Shown: positions 17,849 to 27,072 of the stretch, in pieces | Position numbering within the stretch: the first letter of the stretch is position 1 | Layout: each line of letters starts with the position of its first letter | Assembly (NCBI RefSeq): GCF_013282215.1 | Contig: NZ_CP048103.1 | Coordinates: 3,100,001-3,164,000, forward strand | Reading direction: 5' to 3' | Length of the DNA: 64,000 nt | DNA from: Kroppenstedtia eburnea | GTDB taxonomy: Bacteria; Bacillota; Bacilli; Thermoactinomycetales; DSM-45169 | Notes under the pieces: model-generated | What the model saw: the letters and a program-made list of their open reading frames with translations, nothing else | Databases searched by the model: none | What the model was told of the DNA's origin: nothing | Position numbers and translations under genes: made by a program

Positions 17849-18733
17849 TCAAGCCCCGCTGAGGCTATCCCACAGATAAAATGTGGCGTAACTCCGCCAA
17901 GGTGTCCAATTCTCCCCCCATCGCCGGACATCGGACTCTGTCGGTTGCCGATCCAGCCCATAAGCCTTTTTCAGAGCATTTCGAAGTCCGATATCCGCTG
18001 CCGGCAACAGATCGGGGCGACCCATGCCGAACAGCAAGAGGCATTCAGCCGTCCAGCGCCCCACCCCCCGCAAAGAGACCAGTTGATCGGTCACAAGCTG
18101 ATCCGGAAGCGTTTTCATCCCTTCCAAATCCAGCCCTCCATCGACTATTTTCCTGGAAATGTCGATGACATACTCCGCCTTCCGGCGATTAAACTGCAGA
18201 CGCTGCAGGTCCTCGTATTCCAGGCGGGCCACTTGGGAAGGAGTGGGGAAAACGGGCAACGCTTCCTCCCGAAAAGGGACTTTACTTCCTGCCCGTTCGA
18301 TCAACCGCTGAATCAGTGTTGCCGCAAAGGCGAGATTCAACTGCTGACTGATGATCGTTTTTATAAGACATTCATACAAGGTGGGGTCCAGCACAAAATG
18401 AAGACCTCTTCGTGATTCAACGATGGGAGCCAGGCGGGGCTCCTTTTTCATCTGTTCATAAAAGGGAGCCAAGTCCACATCCAGGGAAAACATCCGCCGG
18501 ATCATCCCCTTTAAACATTGGACTTCCGCCTCGGAGAGTTCCTCTTCCACCTGAACAAGAATCTGTCCCCCATCCCACCCGATTCCCACCGCCACCGGTC
18601 GCTCCTTCAGATGAAGAGTACGGTAAAAAAATCCCTCCCGGAACCGGTAGGCTGTCTTTTCAAAGTGGGCCAGGCGGCGGGTGGTCGCTGCAAAGGAATA
18701 GGGATGCACAGGCTCCAGTTGTAAGACATACAT
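17849..18733 (-). CDS. DNA-3-methyladenine glycosylase II (AlkA type)
   Basis: Base-excision repair glycosylase of alkylated purines. The helix-hairpin-helix and catalytic region read LRGVGRWTAECLLLFGMGR followed by PAADIGLR, where the Asp is the expected catalytic residue. Upstream, CLIKTIISQQLNLAFAATL matches the family's core helix. The N-terminal about 100 residues form the AlkA_N-like domain. It has 294 residues, close to Bacillus AlkA/YfjP. It stands alone. Confidence 0.9.
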   Translation of the reverse strand: MYVLQLEPVHPYSFAATTRRLAHFEKTAYRFREGFFYRTLHLKERPVAVGIGWDGGQILVQVEEELSEAEVQCLKGMIRRMFSLDVDLAPFYEQMKKEPRLAPIVESRRGLHFVLDPTLYECLIKTIISQQLNLAFAATLIQRLIERAGSKVPFREEALPVFPTPSQVARLEYEDLQRLQFNRRKAEYVIDISRKIVDGGLDLEGMKTLPDQLVTDQLVSLRGVGRWTAECLLLFGMGRPDLLPAADIGLRNALKKAYGLDRQPTESDVRRWGENWTPWRSYATFYLWDSLSGA

Positions 18734-18835
18734 GGACGGACCCCCTTTTCAGACTGGCTTCCTTCGATTATATCATTTCCTTCGAAATACTGTCCCATGA
18801 CGATAATCCATACAGCGGACACACAAAATACACCC

Positions 18836-18863
18836 AAAAGGCCACGGAGACTCCATGGCCTTT
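18836..18863 (-). terminator. terminator of the LysM-3D gene
   Basis: AAGGCCA/TGGCCTT stem with TTTT on the minus strand, about 14 bases after the stop. Confidence 0.6.
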
Positions 18864-18876
18864 CTCTTGCACCCTG

Positions 18877-19503
18877 TTATTCCACCAACTCCACCCGAAC
18901 TCCTTTTTTCACACCGAATTGACGGGCTTGATTCACTTGGTCCATATATACATCGATCCGCTTCCCCTTGATGGCGCTCCCTGTATCCTGGGCGACACGG
19001 TAGCCGATCCCTTCGATATACACCCTGGACCCGATCGGGATCACCTCAGGATCCACAGCGACAGTGACTCCCTCCGCCACCCGGGCCCCGCTGGAAGTGA
19101 CACCGTAGGCGGGGTGATCCGGGGACTTCCCTGTCGACTCCGGACCGGAAGTATAGGCGGTCAATGTGAATTCGCCGAGGGATTTCCCCCTGGCCATGAC
19201 CGGAACCGCTTCGTCATTCACCTGTTTTCGGACCGGTTCCCCTTTGACAGGCACCCTCAGTTTCTGCCCCACGCGGATCAGGGAAGGGTCTTTCAGTCCG
19301 TTCAGTTTGGCGATGGTTGGAACATTGGACCCATGTTCCCGGGCGATCCCGTATACGGTGTCTCCCTTTGCCACGGACACCGTGGCGTAACTCGCCCCGG
19401 CCTCCGCCCGATCCGACCAGGGTCCCCCATGGTTTGCCCCCGCCGCCAGCACTCCAACTCCCGCCAGACTGAGGGCGGCCACGATCCACCGGTTTATATT
19501 CAT
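18877..19503 (-). CDS. LysM and 3D domain cell-wall protein (YocH/YuiC type)
   Basis: Secreted wall-active protein. A signal peptide (residues 1-23 or so) is followed by one LysM peptidoglycan-binding repeat (about 40-87, VAKGDTVYGIAREHG...VGQKLRVP) and a C-terminal 3D domain (about 110-205) with its Asp motifs (AVDPEVIPIGSRVYIEG, AQDTGSAIKGKRIDVY). 3D domains resemble the MltA/Sps lytic transglycosylase fold. It has 208 residues; start ATG at 19503 follows GAGGTGA. Confidence 0.92.
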   Translation of the reverse strand: MNINRWIVAALSLAGVGVLAAGANHGGPWSDRAEAGASYATVSVAKGDTVYGIAREHGSNVPTIAKLNGLKDPSLIRVGQKLRVPVKGEPVRKQVNDEAVPVMARGKSLGEFTLTAYTSGPESTGKSPDHPAYGVTSSGARVAEGVTVAVDPEVIPIGSRVYIEGIGYRVAQDTGSAIKGKRIDVYMDQVNQARQFGVKKGVRVELVE

Positions 19504-19593
19504 CGATGGTCACCTCATGAAATGATAGATTTCTTTTGCTAGAGTCAATATCCAGCTTCGCCCAACCGGCAGTGGGTTATACTCCTCCCGCAA

Positions 19594-19620
19594 TAAAAAA
19601 AGGACCCGCAGGTCCATTTT
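19594..19620 (-). terminator. terminator of the ABC exporter operon
   Basis: TGGACC/GGGTCC stem followed by TTTTTTT on the minus strand, overlapping the permease stop region. Confidence 0.75.
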
Positions 19621-21290
19621 CATATTTCGATTTTCCGATACCGTTCCCCGGCCAGCATACCGAGCCCCCGATACAAAGCGTAATCCCCGGCGAGGAACAG
19701 CAGAAGAATGGTTCCGTAAATCAGGGAGCCGGGCAGATGAATCCATTTCATCAGAAACACGATCAGGGTCACCAGGCCCGCCACAACCATTTGGATCATC
19801 ATTATCAACAGGCCGTTGGGACCACCCCGGATCGCTTCCTGGGGGGTATTCCAGTCGAGTCGGGGAAACATCAGATTGATCGCGATGCCCGTTCCGGCCA
19901 TACCGGCCCCCGCGGCGGACCCGAGGAGAAATGTCCACAGGAGAACCCAAGCCCCTCCTCCGACCAGCATCTGCATCACAACCACCACCCCGATCACAAA
20001 CAGGGTGAAGACCATGGACAGCAGCCATTTTGCCAACACTTGCTGACCGGGGGAGGCGGGAAGGCTTTTGGACAGAGCGAATTGTTTACCCTCCCGGGAG
20101 ATGCCGGAGACGGACACCCCGTTCATACCGGTGAGAAAGGCAATCGCCCCCACACCGCCCCAGATCAGAAGTTCCTCCATGAAAGGCAGGGATTGGAGAT
20201 CCGCCACATCTTGAGGCCCATCCCCACCCACCCAGATCGGAACAAACATCATCAAGGGAAAAACCAAAACCCCCAGCGTCGCCTGCAAGAGGAAAGCGGG
20301 AGTCCGGAACAGAATCCGCCACTCTTTTCGGAACATGGCTCCCAGCGGCCCACCTTCTTTCCCGACGGTCTCCCTCCAGTCGGCACGAGGCCGCTTCGCT
20401 CCCATTCCTCCCGTGCCACCGAGCAATCCCTTGTAATAGAGCCCATCGGCCAATTTCACCGCACCGACCGCTGACAGCAAGCTGACTCCCAGAAACAACA
20501 TCCAGGCGACTCCCCCGCCTCCGATGATCGGAAAGCGGAGAAGATCGGCCACCCATACAGCCGGGGGAAGCCAGTGGCTGATCGTTTCCGTCAGACCACC
20601 GGCGGTCAGCCAAGATCCCAGCGCTTTCGTATCCCCCATCCGTTCCATCCAGCCGCCCCGAAACCACACCTGAAACCCCAGCATGAGCAATATCCCCAGA
20701 AATGGGCCGATCGCGCGCAGATAACTGCGGGAACGACGAAGGTTGGTCACCCGCATCATCCCCATCGCGAGGACGGCCGCCAAGCTCAAGGGGAACAAGG
20801 GGAGAATCACCATCGTTGGGATCAGAGTGGCATAATACGGGAAGCCCAGCCCCTCCGACCAGCCATAGACGAGCATCCCCGGGAAAAAGAGCAGTGTCAG
20901 GAGGAGCACCTCTCCGATCCAGACACCGATCATCCGCGCGCCGAACACCTGGGCAGGGGTGACCGGGAGGGGGAGCGGGTCCTCGCCGTCCTTGGCGAAA
21001 TAGAGTGTACCAATGATCTGGAAGAAGCCGAAAATGAAGACCCCCACCAGGCCGGCCGCCGCTGTTAAAACCGGAAATGCATCCGCCTGCCCCGCCCATT
21101 TCAGCCCCTCATATACCCCCTTGTAAAAAAGGAGGAGAAATGAGCCAAAGGGGAAGAGACACAAAAGGAACAACAGGGTCAACAACGGTTCCCACAACCG
21201 TTCCTTCCGCACCAGATATCGATCTCTCAACACGGAGATCCGGAAATGACTTCTTAAAGAGACCCGAATCAGTGCACGCCACACTCTCAT
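19620..21290 (-). CDS. ABC-2 type exporter permease, EcsB/YhaP-like
   Basis: Large polytopic membrane protein (556 residues, about 12 hydrophobic segments) with the features of putative ABC exporters: the N-terminal motif YFAKDGEDPLPLPVTPAQVF and an internal second half beginning FRKEWRILFRTPAFLLQ. It probably forms the channel for the ATPase encoded upstream; the two genes overlap by four bases (ATGA), implying translational coupling. The substrate is unknown. Confidence 0.85.
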   Translation of the reverse strand: MRVWRALIRVSLRSHFRISVLRDRYLVRKERLWEPLLTLLFLLCLFPFGSFLLLFYKGVYEGLKWAGQADAFPVLTAAAGLVGVFIFGFFQIIGTLYFAKDGEDPLPLPVTPAQVFGARMIGVWIGEVLLLTLLFFPGMLVYGWSEGLGFPYYATLIPTMVILPLFPLSLAAVLAMGMMRVTNLRRSRSYLRAIGPFLGILLMLGFQVWFRGGWMERMGDTKALGSWLTAGGLTETISHWLPPAVWVADLLRFPIIGGGGVAWMLFLGVSLLSAVGAVKLADGLYYKGLLGGTGGMGAKRPRADWRETVGKEGGPLGAMFRKEWRILFRTPAFLLQATLGVLVFPLMMFVPIWVGGDGPQDVADLQSLPFMEELLIWGGVGAIAFLTGMNGVSVSGISREGKQFALSKSLPASPGQQVLAKWLLSMVFTLFVIGVVVVMQMLVGGGAWVLLWTFLLGSAAGAGMAGTGIAINLMFPRLDWNTPQEAIRGGPNGLLIMMIQMVVAGLVTLIVFLMKWIHLPGSLIYGTILLLFLAGDYALYRGLGMLAGERYRKIEI

Positions 21291-22042
21291 CCTTCTGTCA
21301 GCTCCAGAAACAGGTTTTCCAAGGTTTGCTCATCCGCCACATCGCCACCGGTTCCCTGGCGCAGTTGTTCCAGTTTTCCCGTGGCCACCAGCCGGCCCTC
21401 TTTCAGAATGGCCAGGCGATCGCATAAACGCTCCGCCACTTCCAATACGTGGGTGGAGAAAAAGACAGTGTTTCCCCTGTCGCTGTGCCTGCGCATCTCT
21501 TCCTTCAGAATGGCCGACGACCGGGGATCCAGCCCGACCATCGGTTCATCCAGAATCCAAACCGGCGGCTGATGGATCATGGAGGCGATCAGACTGATTT
21601 TCTGTTTCATCCCCCGGGAATAACTGTCGATCAGATTCCCGATCGCCGACTCCATGCCGAACCGTTCCACCCATTCCGGGATCCGCTGTTTGCGGATGTC
21701 CGCCCCCACCTGGTGGATATCCGCCATGAAGGTCAGATATTCCAACCCGGTCAGCCTCGGATAGGGATCGGCACCGTCGGGCACATATCCGATCTTTCTT
21801 TTCGCTTCGACAGGATGGTCGACGATGGAGATCCCGTCCACCTCGATCTCCCCCGCATCCGGCTCCAGGATCCCGGTGACCATCTTGATCGTGGTGGTCT
21901 TCCCCGCCCCGTTGGGACCGAGAAACCCGAAGATCTCCCCCCGCTCCACCGACAACTGCAAACCCTCCACCGCCGGTCGTCCTGACTTTCCATAGGTTTT
22001 GCTCACATTTCCAAACCAGATCATCGGTTTCAATCCATCCAC
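21287..22042 (-). CDS. ABC transporter ATP-binding protein
   Basis: Nucleotide-binding subunit of an ABC-2 exporter. Walker A (GPNGAGKTTT), signature (YSRGMKQK), Walker B (VWILDEPMVGLD) and the switch His (FFSTHVLE) are all intact. It has 251 residues. The first start is GTG at 22042; an internal ATG (MIWFGNV) seven codons on is possible, as no strong ribosome-binding site is seen for either. It is the upstream partner of the permease. Confidence 0.9.
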   Translation of the reverse strand: MDGLKPMIWFGNVSKTYGKSGRPAVEGLQLSVERGEIFGFLGPNGAGKTTTIKMVTGILEPDAGEIEVDGISIVDHPVEAKRKIGYVPDGADPYPRLTGLEYLTFMADIHQVGADIRKQRIPEWVERFGMESAIGNLIDSYSRGMKQKISLIASMIHQPPVWILDEPMVGLDPRSSAILKEEMRRHSDRGNTVFFSTHVLEVAERLCDRLAILKEGRLVATGKLEQLRQGTGGDVADEQTLENLFLELTEG

Positions 22043-22256
22043 GCCCTTTTAACCGATTTAATTCAAGAAAGAATTAAGACTCCCTATATTCCACATCCAT
22101 TTGAACTATCAGTGGATACTCTTGACCGGCCGCATCCTCCACTATAAAATAAATCAACATTCTGAACAATGGGGTGTTGCTACTTTGAAGAGAGTTGCTT
22201 TTCTTCCATTGGAGTCCTTTGCGATGTGGCGACCTCCGCCCGGGCACTCTTCCCAT

Positions 22257-22283
22257 CAAAAAACGGACCCACGGGTCCGTTTT
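22257..22283 (-). terminator. terminator of the HD nucleotidase gene
   Basis: ACGGACCC/GGGTCCGT stem followed by a T run on the minus strand, directly after the stop codon at 22289. The rest of the gap 22043-22256 shows nothing recognisable. Confidence 0.8.
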
Positions 22284-22288
22284 CCCAT

Positions 22289-22876
22289 TTACTCTCCCGA
22301 CAGCTCATCCAGGGTTTTGGTGAAACCGGGGGCGAAGTGTTCCAGGAAGTAGTCGATTTCCGGCATTTCCAGCCGATCCATTCGTTCCTTCAGCTCATCC
22401 CGGGCCACGATGAATTCCCGGTTACCGGCGGAGATCTCTGTGAGGCACTTGAGATAACCGTCCAGGAGATCGGCCCCTTTCACCCAGCGGTATAATTCAG
22501 GTTCCTCACCACGGATCAAGGGCCGGTAACAATCCTTCAGTTCCGCCGGCACCATATCGCAGAGGCGATCCGCCGCCAGGGATTCCAGCTCCCTGAATCC
22601 TTTCAGAATCCGGGGATTGTGATGTTTCACGGGACCGGGGATGTCCCCGGTGATCACCTCGGTGACATCGTGAAAGAGGGCCAGGGTGACCGCCCGTTCC
22701 ACCGGAACTTTTTTCCCGTGGATTTCTGTGGCTATCGTGCATAAGGCATGGGTCAACACTGCCACGTGATAACTGTGTTCCGCCACATTTTCCGGCATCA
22801 CACTGCGCATCAGGTTCCAGCGCTGGATCAGACGGAGACGGAACAGATGAGCGAAAAAGGGATTCAAACCTTCCAC
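22289..22876 (-). CDS. HD-domain 5'-deoxynucleotidase (YfbR-like)
   Basis: Metal-dependent phosphohydrolase that removes phosphate from deoxynucleoside monophosphates in characterised relatives. Typical YfbR features: N-terminal FFAHLFRLRLIQRWNLMR, metal motif AEHSYHVA, and the HD dyad in LALFHDVTEVITGDI. It has 195 residues. The only upstream start is GTG at 22876, and no good ribosome-binding site precedes it. A family B repeat ends 27 bases upstream, so the native leader may have been replaced by the element. Confidence 0.88.
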   Translation of the reverse strand: MEGLNPFFAHLFRLRLIQRWNLMRSVMPENVAEHSYHVAVLTHALCTIATEIHGKKVPVERAVTLALFHDVTEVITGDIPGPVKHHNPRILKGFRELESLAADRLCDMVPAELKDCYRPLIRGEEPELYRWVKGADLLDGYLKCLTEISAGNREFIVARDELKERMDRLEMPEIDYFLEHFAPGFTKTLDELSGE

Positions 22877-22903
22877 CTCGGTCCAAGGATGTATGTCAGA
22901 CAG

Positions 22904-23069
22904 CAGGCGTGTTGATTAGCTATTTTTTGGGTGGGGAGATCGTGTGCTACCACGCGACCGTTGCACCCACAGGGCACCAGTCTCGCCTGGTCCGTTTCGC
23001 TCCCGGTCTCGCCATGGCAGCACACGACTCCCTTCCGCCGCCCATTTTCCGGTTAATCAACAGCCCTGG
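22904..23069. repeat. palindromic repeat family B, copy 2
   Basis: Same termini and arms as copy 1 (CAGGCGTGTTGATTAGC ... GGTTAATCAACAGCCCTGG), with the outer about 60 bases of each arm nearly identical, but a shorter and unrelated centre holding its own hairpin (CCAGTCTCGCCTGG). It abuts the stop codon of the next gene (23070). Confidence 0.75.
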
Positions 23070-24344
23070 TCAGACAGGTTTTCCTTTCGCCATCGAGGTC
23101 GTCCGTCCCTTCCCACCCATCCGGGCAGACCGTTCGGGACAACATTTTTCGTATTGGTCGTGGATCACAATCACCGCGATCATAAAGATCAGACCGATCT
23201 GGGGGGCCAGGATGGGATAGTCGTACATGCCATGACCGAGCAGAGCGAAAATGATCGAGATCAACACCCCCGCCAGCCGTTTCTCCTCTTTGGTTTTCGC
23301 GGACTTTCGCCAGCGACGTGCCCGGCCGGTGGTGACCACGATCAAACTGAGGAACAAAAGCAGTCCGACCACTCCGAAATCTGTCGCCATTCCCAGAAAA
23401 ACATTGTGAGCATGAAACAAATACCGACCCGTCAGCTGGTCAAACAGATAACTGAAGTGTAACGGGAGGACACCTGTCAGCCAATTTTCCGTAAATAACT
23501 GGAAGGAGTTCTGCCAGACAAAGAACCGGACCTCTGCCGTTGCAAACAGGGTCTCCTCCCTTGGGATCAACGTTTGATTGGTATAGATCACCAACCCCAC
23601 CGTCATCAATCCGAGGAAGAGGAGGATGGTGCGCTTCCGGTTTCCGGTCATCCAGACCTGGATCAGAAGCCCGATCACCAGGCCCACCCAGGCTCCCCGG
23701 GAACCGGTGCACCAGATGGCCACGCAGATCACAGCAAAGGTTACAAAGGCTCCGGTCTTGCGCCAACGCCCCACCAGCACCGAAGAAGCATAGATGCTGA
23801 GCAGAGCCAGACAGATCAACATGGCGGCAGCCAGGTTGGAATTGGATGCGGTGCCAATACTGCGGACCGATGCGGCTTGTTGCATCGGATAAAAGCCCAG
23901 CAAATAAAAAAGGGTGGATTTTTCAGTCGGAATCCAATCCACACGTTGCAGAATGGTCACAACCACCGCATACATGCCGAAAAGCCAAAACTGGAGGTAA
24001 TGTTTCTGAAATTGCCGCCAGTCCCAGTTAAGACCTTCCTTGATCCAAAGGGAAAGAAGATAGTACAGACCGAACATCAAGACAGGAATCAATCCGGCGG
24101 GCAACCAGCCCAACAGGAGATACGGATTGAAAAACCAACTGATCAGAGACCAGACCATAAATCCGAGAAAAATACGCTCCGGCCATCCGAGAACATTCCA
24201 TTTCCCTTTGTATGTGAAAAGGATGACAACCCCCAACAGCAACAATACCACCGCGGGAAAAACCGGTGATATAATAATGGTGATCAGTAGCAACTGCATC
24301 CAGCGTTCATTCAATCTTCTCTCTTTATGCGAGCCCATATCCAC
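23070..24344 (-). CDS. O-antigen ligase/polymerase-like membrane protein
   Basis: Polytopic membrane protein (424 residues, about 11 helices) with the Wzy_C/O-antigen-ligase pattern: TASNSNLAAAMLICLALL, then CTGSRGAWVGLVIGL (the conserved Arg region) and a large loop before HFSYLFDQLTGRYLFHAHNVFLGMATDFG. In Gram-positives such proteins polymerise or ligate cell-surface glycans. GTG at 24344 is chosen because GGGAG lies seven bases upstream; earlier in-frame Met codons lack a ribosome-binding site. No other capsule gene is adjacent. Confidence 0.8.
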   Translation of the reverse strand: MDMGSHKERRLNERWMQLLLITIIISPVFPAVVLLLLGVVILFTYKGKWNVLGWPERIFLGFMVWSLISWFFNPYLLLGWLPAGLIPVLMFGLYYLLSLWIKEGLNWDWRQFQKHYLQFWLFGMYAVVVTILQRVDWIPTEKSTLFYLLGFYPMQQAASVRSIGTASNSNLAAAMLICLALLSIYASSVLVGRWRKTGAFVTFAVICVAIWCTGSRGAWVGLVIGLLIQVWMTGNRKRTILLFLGLMTVGLVIYTNQTLIPREETLFATAEVRFFVWQNSFQLFTENWLTGVLPLHFSYLFDQLTGRYLFHAHNVFLGMATDFGVVGLLLFLSLIVVTTGRARRWRKSAKTKEEKRLAGVLISIIFALLGHGMYDYPILAPQIGLIFMIAVIVIHDQYEKCCPERSARMGGKGRTTSMAKGKPV

Positions 24345-24446
24345 AAAAAGACTCCCTTTATCCCAAAATTGCATTACCCTCAGCATTATATCCATCCGCT
24401 GGGAAAAGAACAAGATATAGAAAAACACGAACCTCGGGGTATTAAA

Positions 24447-25625
24447 TCAGGGAGCCAGAAGATTGAGCACGGCTTCAATACTGTGGGAGGGATGGATGTT
24501 TTGCCTCCATTCCAACATTCGCTCCCGGAGTTGATCAAAACAAGGGTCACCCGCCAACAACTTTTCGAACCAGACAGTCAGCTCATCATCATTCGCCACC
24601 ACTTCCGCCAATCCCTGCTCCTCCATGAAACGGCCGTTTCTTTCCTCATGTCCCGGAATGGAACCATAGATGAGCAGAGGCTTTCCTTTGGCAATGGCTT
24701 CGGAACAGGTCATGCCCCCCGGCTTGGAGACGATCAAATCGGCTGCATCCATCAAGTCGGGAATCTGATCGGTGAATCCCTCGATCCGGATCCGGGGATG
24801 TTGAAGTTCGGGGTCCCTCTCCAGATTTTCTTTCAATGGGCGGTTGTGACCGGTACAAACCAGAATCTGCATGGAATCTTTCCATTTAGCCGCCACCTTG
24901 ACCAGCCGGTCTGTCTGCCCCATCCCCATACCGCCACCCAGAATGAGAAGGGTTGGCAACTGGCCAAGCCCCAGCTTGTGTCGGGCCGCTTCCCGGGTCT
25001 GCTCCATCCAAAACCGGGAATCCGTCGGGATCCCCGTCGCATAAATTTTTCCCGGTTCCACTCCCATCTGAGCCAGTTGCTCATTCACCCCGACATGAGG
25101 TACCAGGTAACGGTCCACTTCCGGTTGAACCCAAGAACCGTGCGCGGAAAAATCCGTGATCAGGGTGCAAAGAGTGATCGGATTTCCTTTCCTTTTCAGC
25201 CGGGCTATTCCCGAAGTGGAAAAGGGGTGAGTCGAGATCACCAGATCCGGCTGTTCTTCCCTGATATAATCGGACAAGCGGGGGTACAGGGTCCGGTAAA
25301 GGCACCACTGCGTCCATGTGGGGAAAGCACGGGAATGGTGGCGTCCATAGATGATTTTCCAAAGGGAAGGAGCTTGCTTCAGCATGGACAGATAGGAATA
25401 GAGCAATACCCCGCTGACCCGGGGGCGCAACTCGCATCCCAATTCCACGACCCTGACCTCAACTCCCGGGTTTGACCGGCGAATCCCTTTTGCCAAGGCT
25501 TCCGCGGCTTTCGTATGTCCTGAACCGAAATTCTCCGATACGATCAGGACTTTTTTTCCGTCGGGCCTCGCCTCTTGTTCACCCTGAAAAAGAGCGGGAC
25601 CAGCCCAGGTCCTTCGGTCGATCAT
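24447..25625 (-). CDS. UgtP/MGDG-synthase-like glycosyltransferase
   Basis: GT-B fold glycosyltransferase (family GT28) related to diacylglycerol glucosyltransferase UgtP, which makes glycolipid anchors. The N-terminal motif SENFGSGHTKAAEAL and the second-domain nucleotide-sugar site VSKPGGMTCSEAIAKGKPLLIY are both present. It has 392 residues. Start ATG at 25625 follows AAGGTGG. A good extended -10 (TGTTATAAT, minus strand, 25718-25726) could drive it. Acceptor lipid is not certain. Confidence 0.86.
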   Translation of the reverse strand: MIDRRTWAGPALFQGEQEARPDGKKVLIVSENFGSGHTKAAEALAKGIRRSNPGVEVRVVELGCELRPRVSGVLLYSYLSMLKQAPSLWKIIYGRHHSRAFPTWTQWCLYRTLYPRLSDYIREEQPDLVISTHPFSTSGIARLKRKGNPITLCTLITDFSAHGSWVQPEVDRYLVPHVGVNEQLAQMGVEPGKIYATGIPTDSRFWMEQTREAARHKLGLGQLPTLLILGGGMGMGQTDRLVKVAAKWKDSMQILVCTGHNRPLKENLERDPELQHPRIRIEGFTDQIPDLMDAADLIVSKPGGMTCSEAIAKGKPLLIYGSIPGHEERNGRFMEEQGLAEVVANDDELTVWFEKLLAGDPCFDQLRERMLEWRQNIHPSHSIEAVLNLLAP

Positions 25626-25776
25626 ACCCGTTCCACCTTTCCCCGCCCCGGACCGATGACCGGTGTTTGGGCGGGAATCACCTGCGTTTATCGTCCGTCT
25701 TCATGGAATTGCTCCTTATTATAACACAGTCGCCCGCCGGAAAAATCAACCGCTCCCTCCACCACACTGAACCAGC

Positions 25777-25804
25777 AAAAAAGACAGGCTCTGATCGCCT
25801 GCCT
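25777..25804 (-). terminator. rho-independent terminator, orphan
   Basis: GGCAGGC/GCCTGTC stem followed by TTTTTT on the minus strand. It lies about 100 bases downstream of the terminator of the exported HPr-like gene; I see no credible gene between them. Apart from these hairpins the 25626-25967 gap shows only the putative extended -10 for the glycosyltransferase. Confidence 0.6.
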
Positions 25805-25905
25805 CAGCATCACCATCATTAAAACGTGATTTTTCCTTCAGGTGTTTCCCCGACTATGGGTTCCGGTCAAATAATGAAAGCAGATCCCCGGGAAGATGAA
25901 AACAG

Positions 25906-25935
25906 GAAAAAAGGTTGCCTTGCAGGGCAACCTTT
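25906..25935 (-). terminator. terminator of the DUF6230/DUF6114/HPr-like operon
   Basis: AAAGGTTGCC/GGCAACCTTT stem followed by T run on the minus strand, 33 bases after the stop of the last gene. Confidence 0.8.
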
Positions 25936-25967
25936 GCAGCAAGGAAAAAGCTCTCCTGACGACCCGT

Positions 25968-26990
25968 CTATTCTCCTCCCAAAAACCGGGCCATCTCCTT
26001 GACCGCTTCCCCGGCATCCGGTCCCTCAGCCATCACTCTAATTTCCGTTCCGGAGAAACGCCGCATCAGGACCATCCTGCCCCAATCCTTTGCATCGTAC
26101 TCTTTGCTCCCATGCCGAAGTGTAAGCTTGGATGGATACTTCTTCGCCTGGTTCACAATCTCCAGGGCAGTGAAGTAGCGATGCAGTTTCACTTTTTTCT
26201 CATGGTTGCCTTCTTCCTCGGCCCCGTCACCTGGGGAGGTTCCCGGACCCCGGGGTGGTTCATCCGCAGGGGGCTCACCTGCTTCGGGAGGTTTCACCGG
26301 GCCTCCGTCTTCTCCTTCCTTCCCATCATCTCCTGTCTCCGGATCTTTCCCTTTGGAGGGATCGGAGACGTCTTCATCCATCTCTTGCTCCTGTTCATCT
26401 GAGAGAATCCCGTTGATTTTTTCCTCTGCGTCGGATTTGCTCATGGAGGAAAAACCACTGCGCAAGTCGATCCAGATCCCGCCTTTGGGCCGTGCCAGCG
26501 AGACTTCTTTCAGCGTATCCAACTCGAGGGAATGCATGACGGCCTCTTCCGCCTCCATGCCTTCGACACGGAGATACACATCATGAAGGACGATGGAGGG
26601 CATCAGGGAGTCGATCTGCAAGGGTTTTTCAAAACGGATAAAATCCCCCGGCTTGATTTTAAATCCAATGGCACTGGCCTTCAGTGACAACCCCTGGATC
26701 GACACGGTGCCCGGATCCTGCATGCTCACCCCCCAACTTCCCTGGCCGGTGGAATAGGATCCGCCCATTCTCATTCCGGATATTTTGGATTGTCCGATAT
26801 TCAGCTTCAACACCAATCCATGATGACCGGATCCCAGCCCCAGCAGCATCCCTTTGGACTCAATCCGGTCCGCGCGGATCACCAAGACCTCCGATGCTTT
26901 CCCGGATCCGACGGCGGACACGGAAGGCACGGATACAATGAAGAGAGATAAGATCAAGTAAAACACAACCAAAAGTTTTCCTTTTCTCAA
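25968..26990 (-). CDS. exported protein with lipid-binding-like domain and degenerate HPr-like C-terminal domain
   Basis: A 340-residue exported protein. TTG at 26990 is chosen as start: GGAGGGGG is seven bases upstream and the resulting N-terminus is a clean signal peptide (cleavage likely after SVSA, residue 26). Residues 27-200 are beta-rich and resemble the neighbouring DUF6230 protein in style. Residues about 205-265 are an acidic Pro-rich linker. Residues 268-337 align without gaps to the PTS phosphocarrier HPr ([16 protein letters not shown]..., [20 protein letters not shown]). The position of catalytic His15 is Arg271 and that of regulatory Ser46 is Asp302, so phosphotransfer is not expected. 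It is the third gene of an operon with DUF6230 and DUF6114. Confidence 0.7.
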
Positions 26991-27072
26991 CGGCGTTCCC
27001 CCTCCCGCGTACCGCGGATCCCCTGTTCCGGGAACGGGAAACCACGTTTTTCCCCTTGAAAAACGGCTTCCA

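Noticed and set aside
22074-22259. Small minus-strand frame between the ABC ATPase and the HD gene
   Set aside because: It begins inside the HD gene terminator and has no ribosome-binding site.
25810-25900. A 43-codon minus-strand frame between two terminators
   Set aside because: No ribosome-binding site, and it runs through a terminator hairpin.
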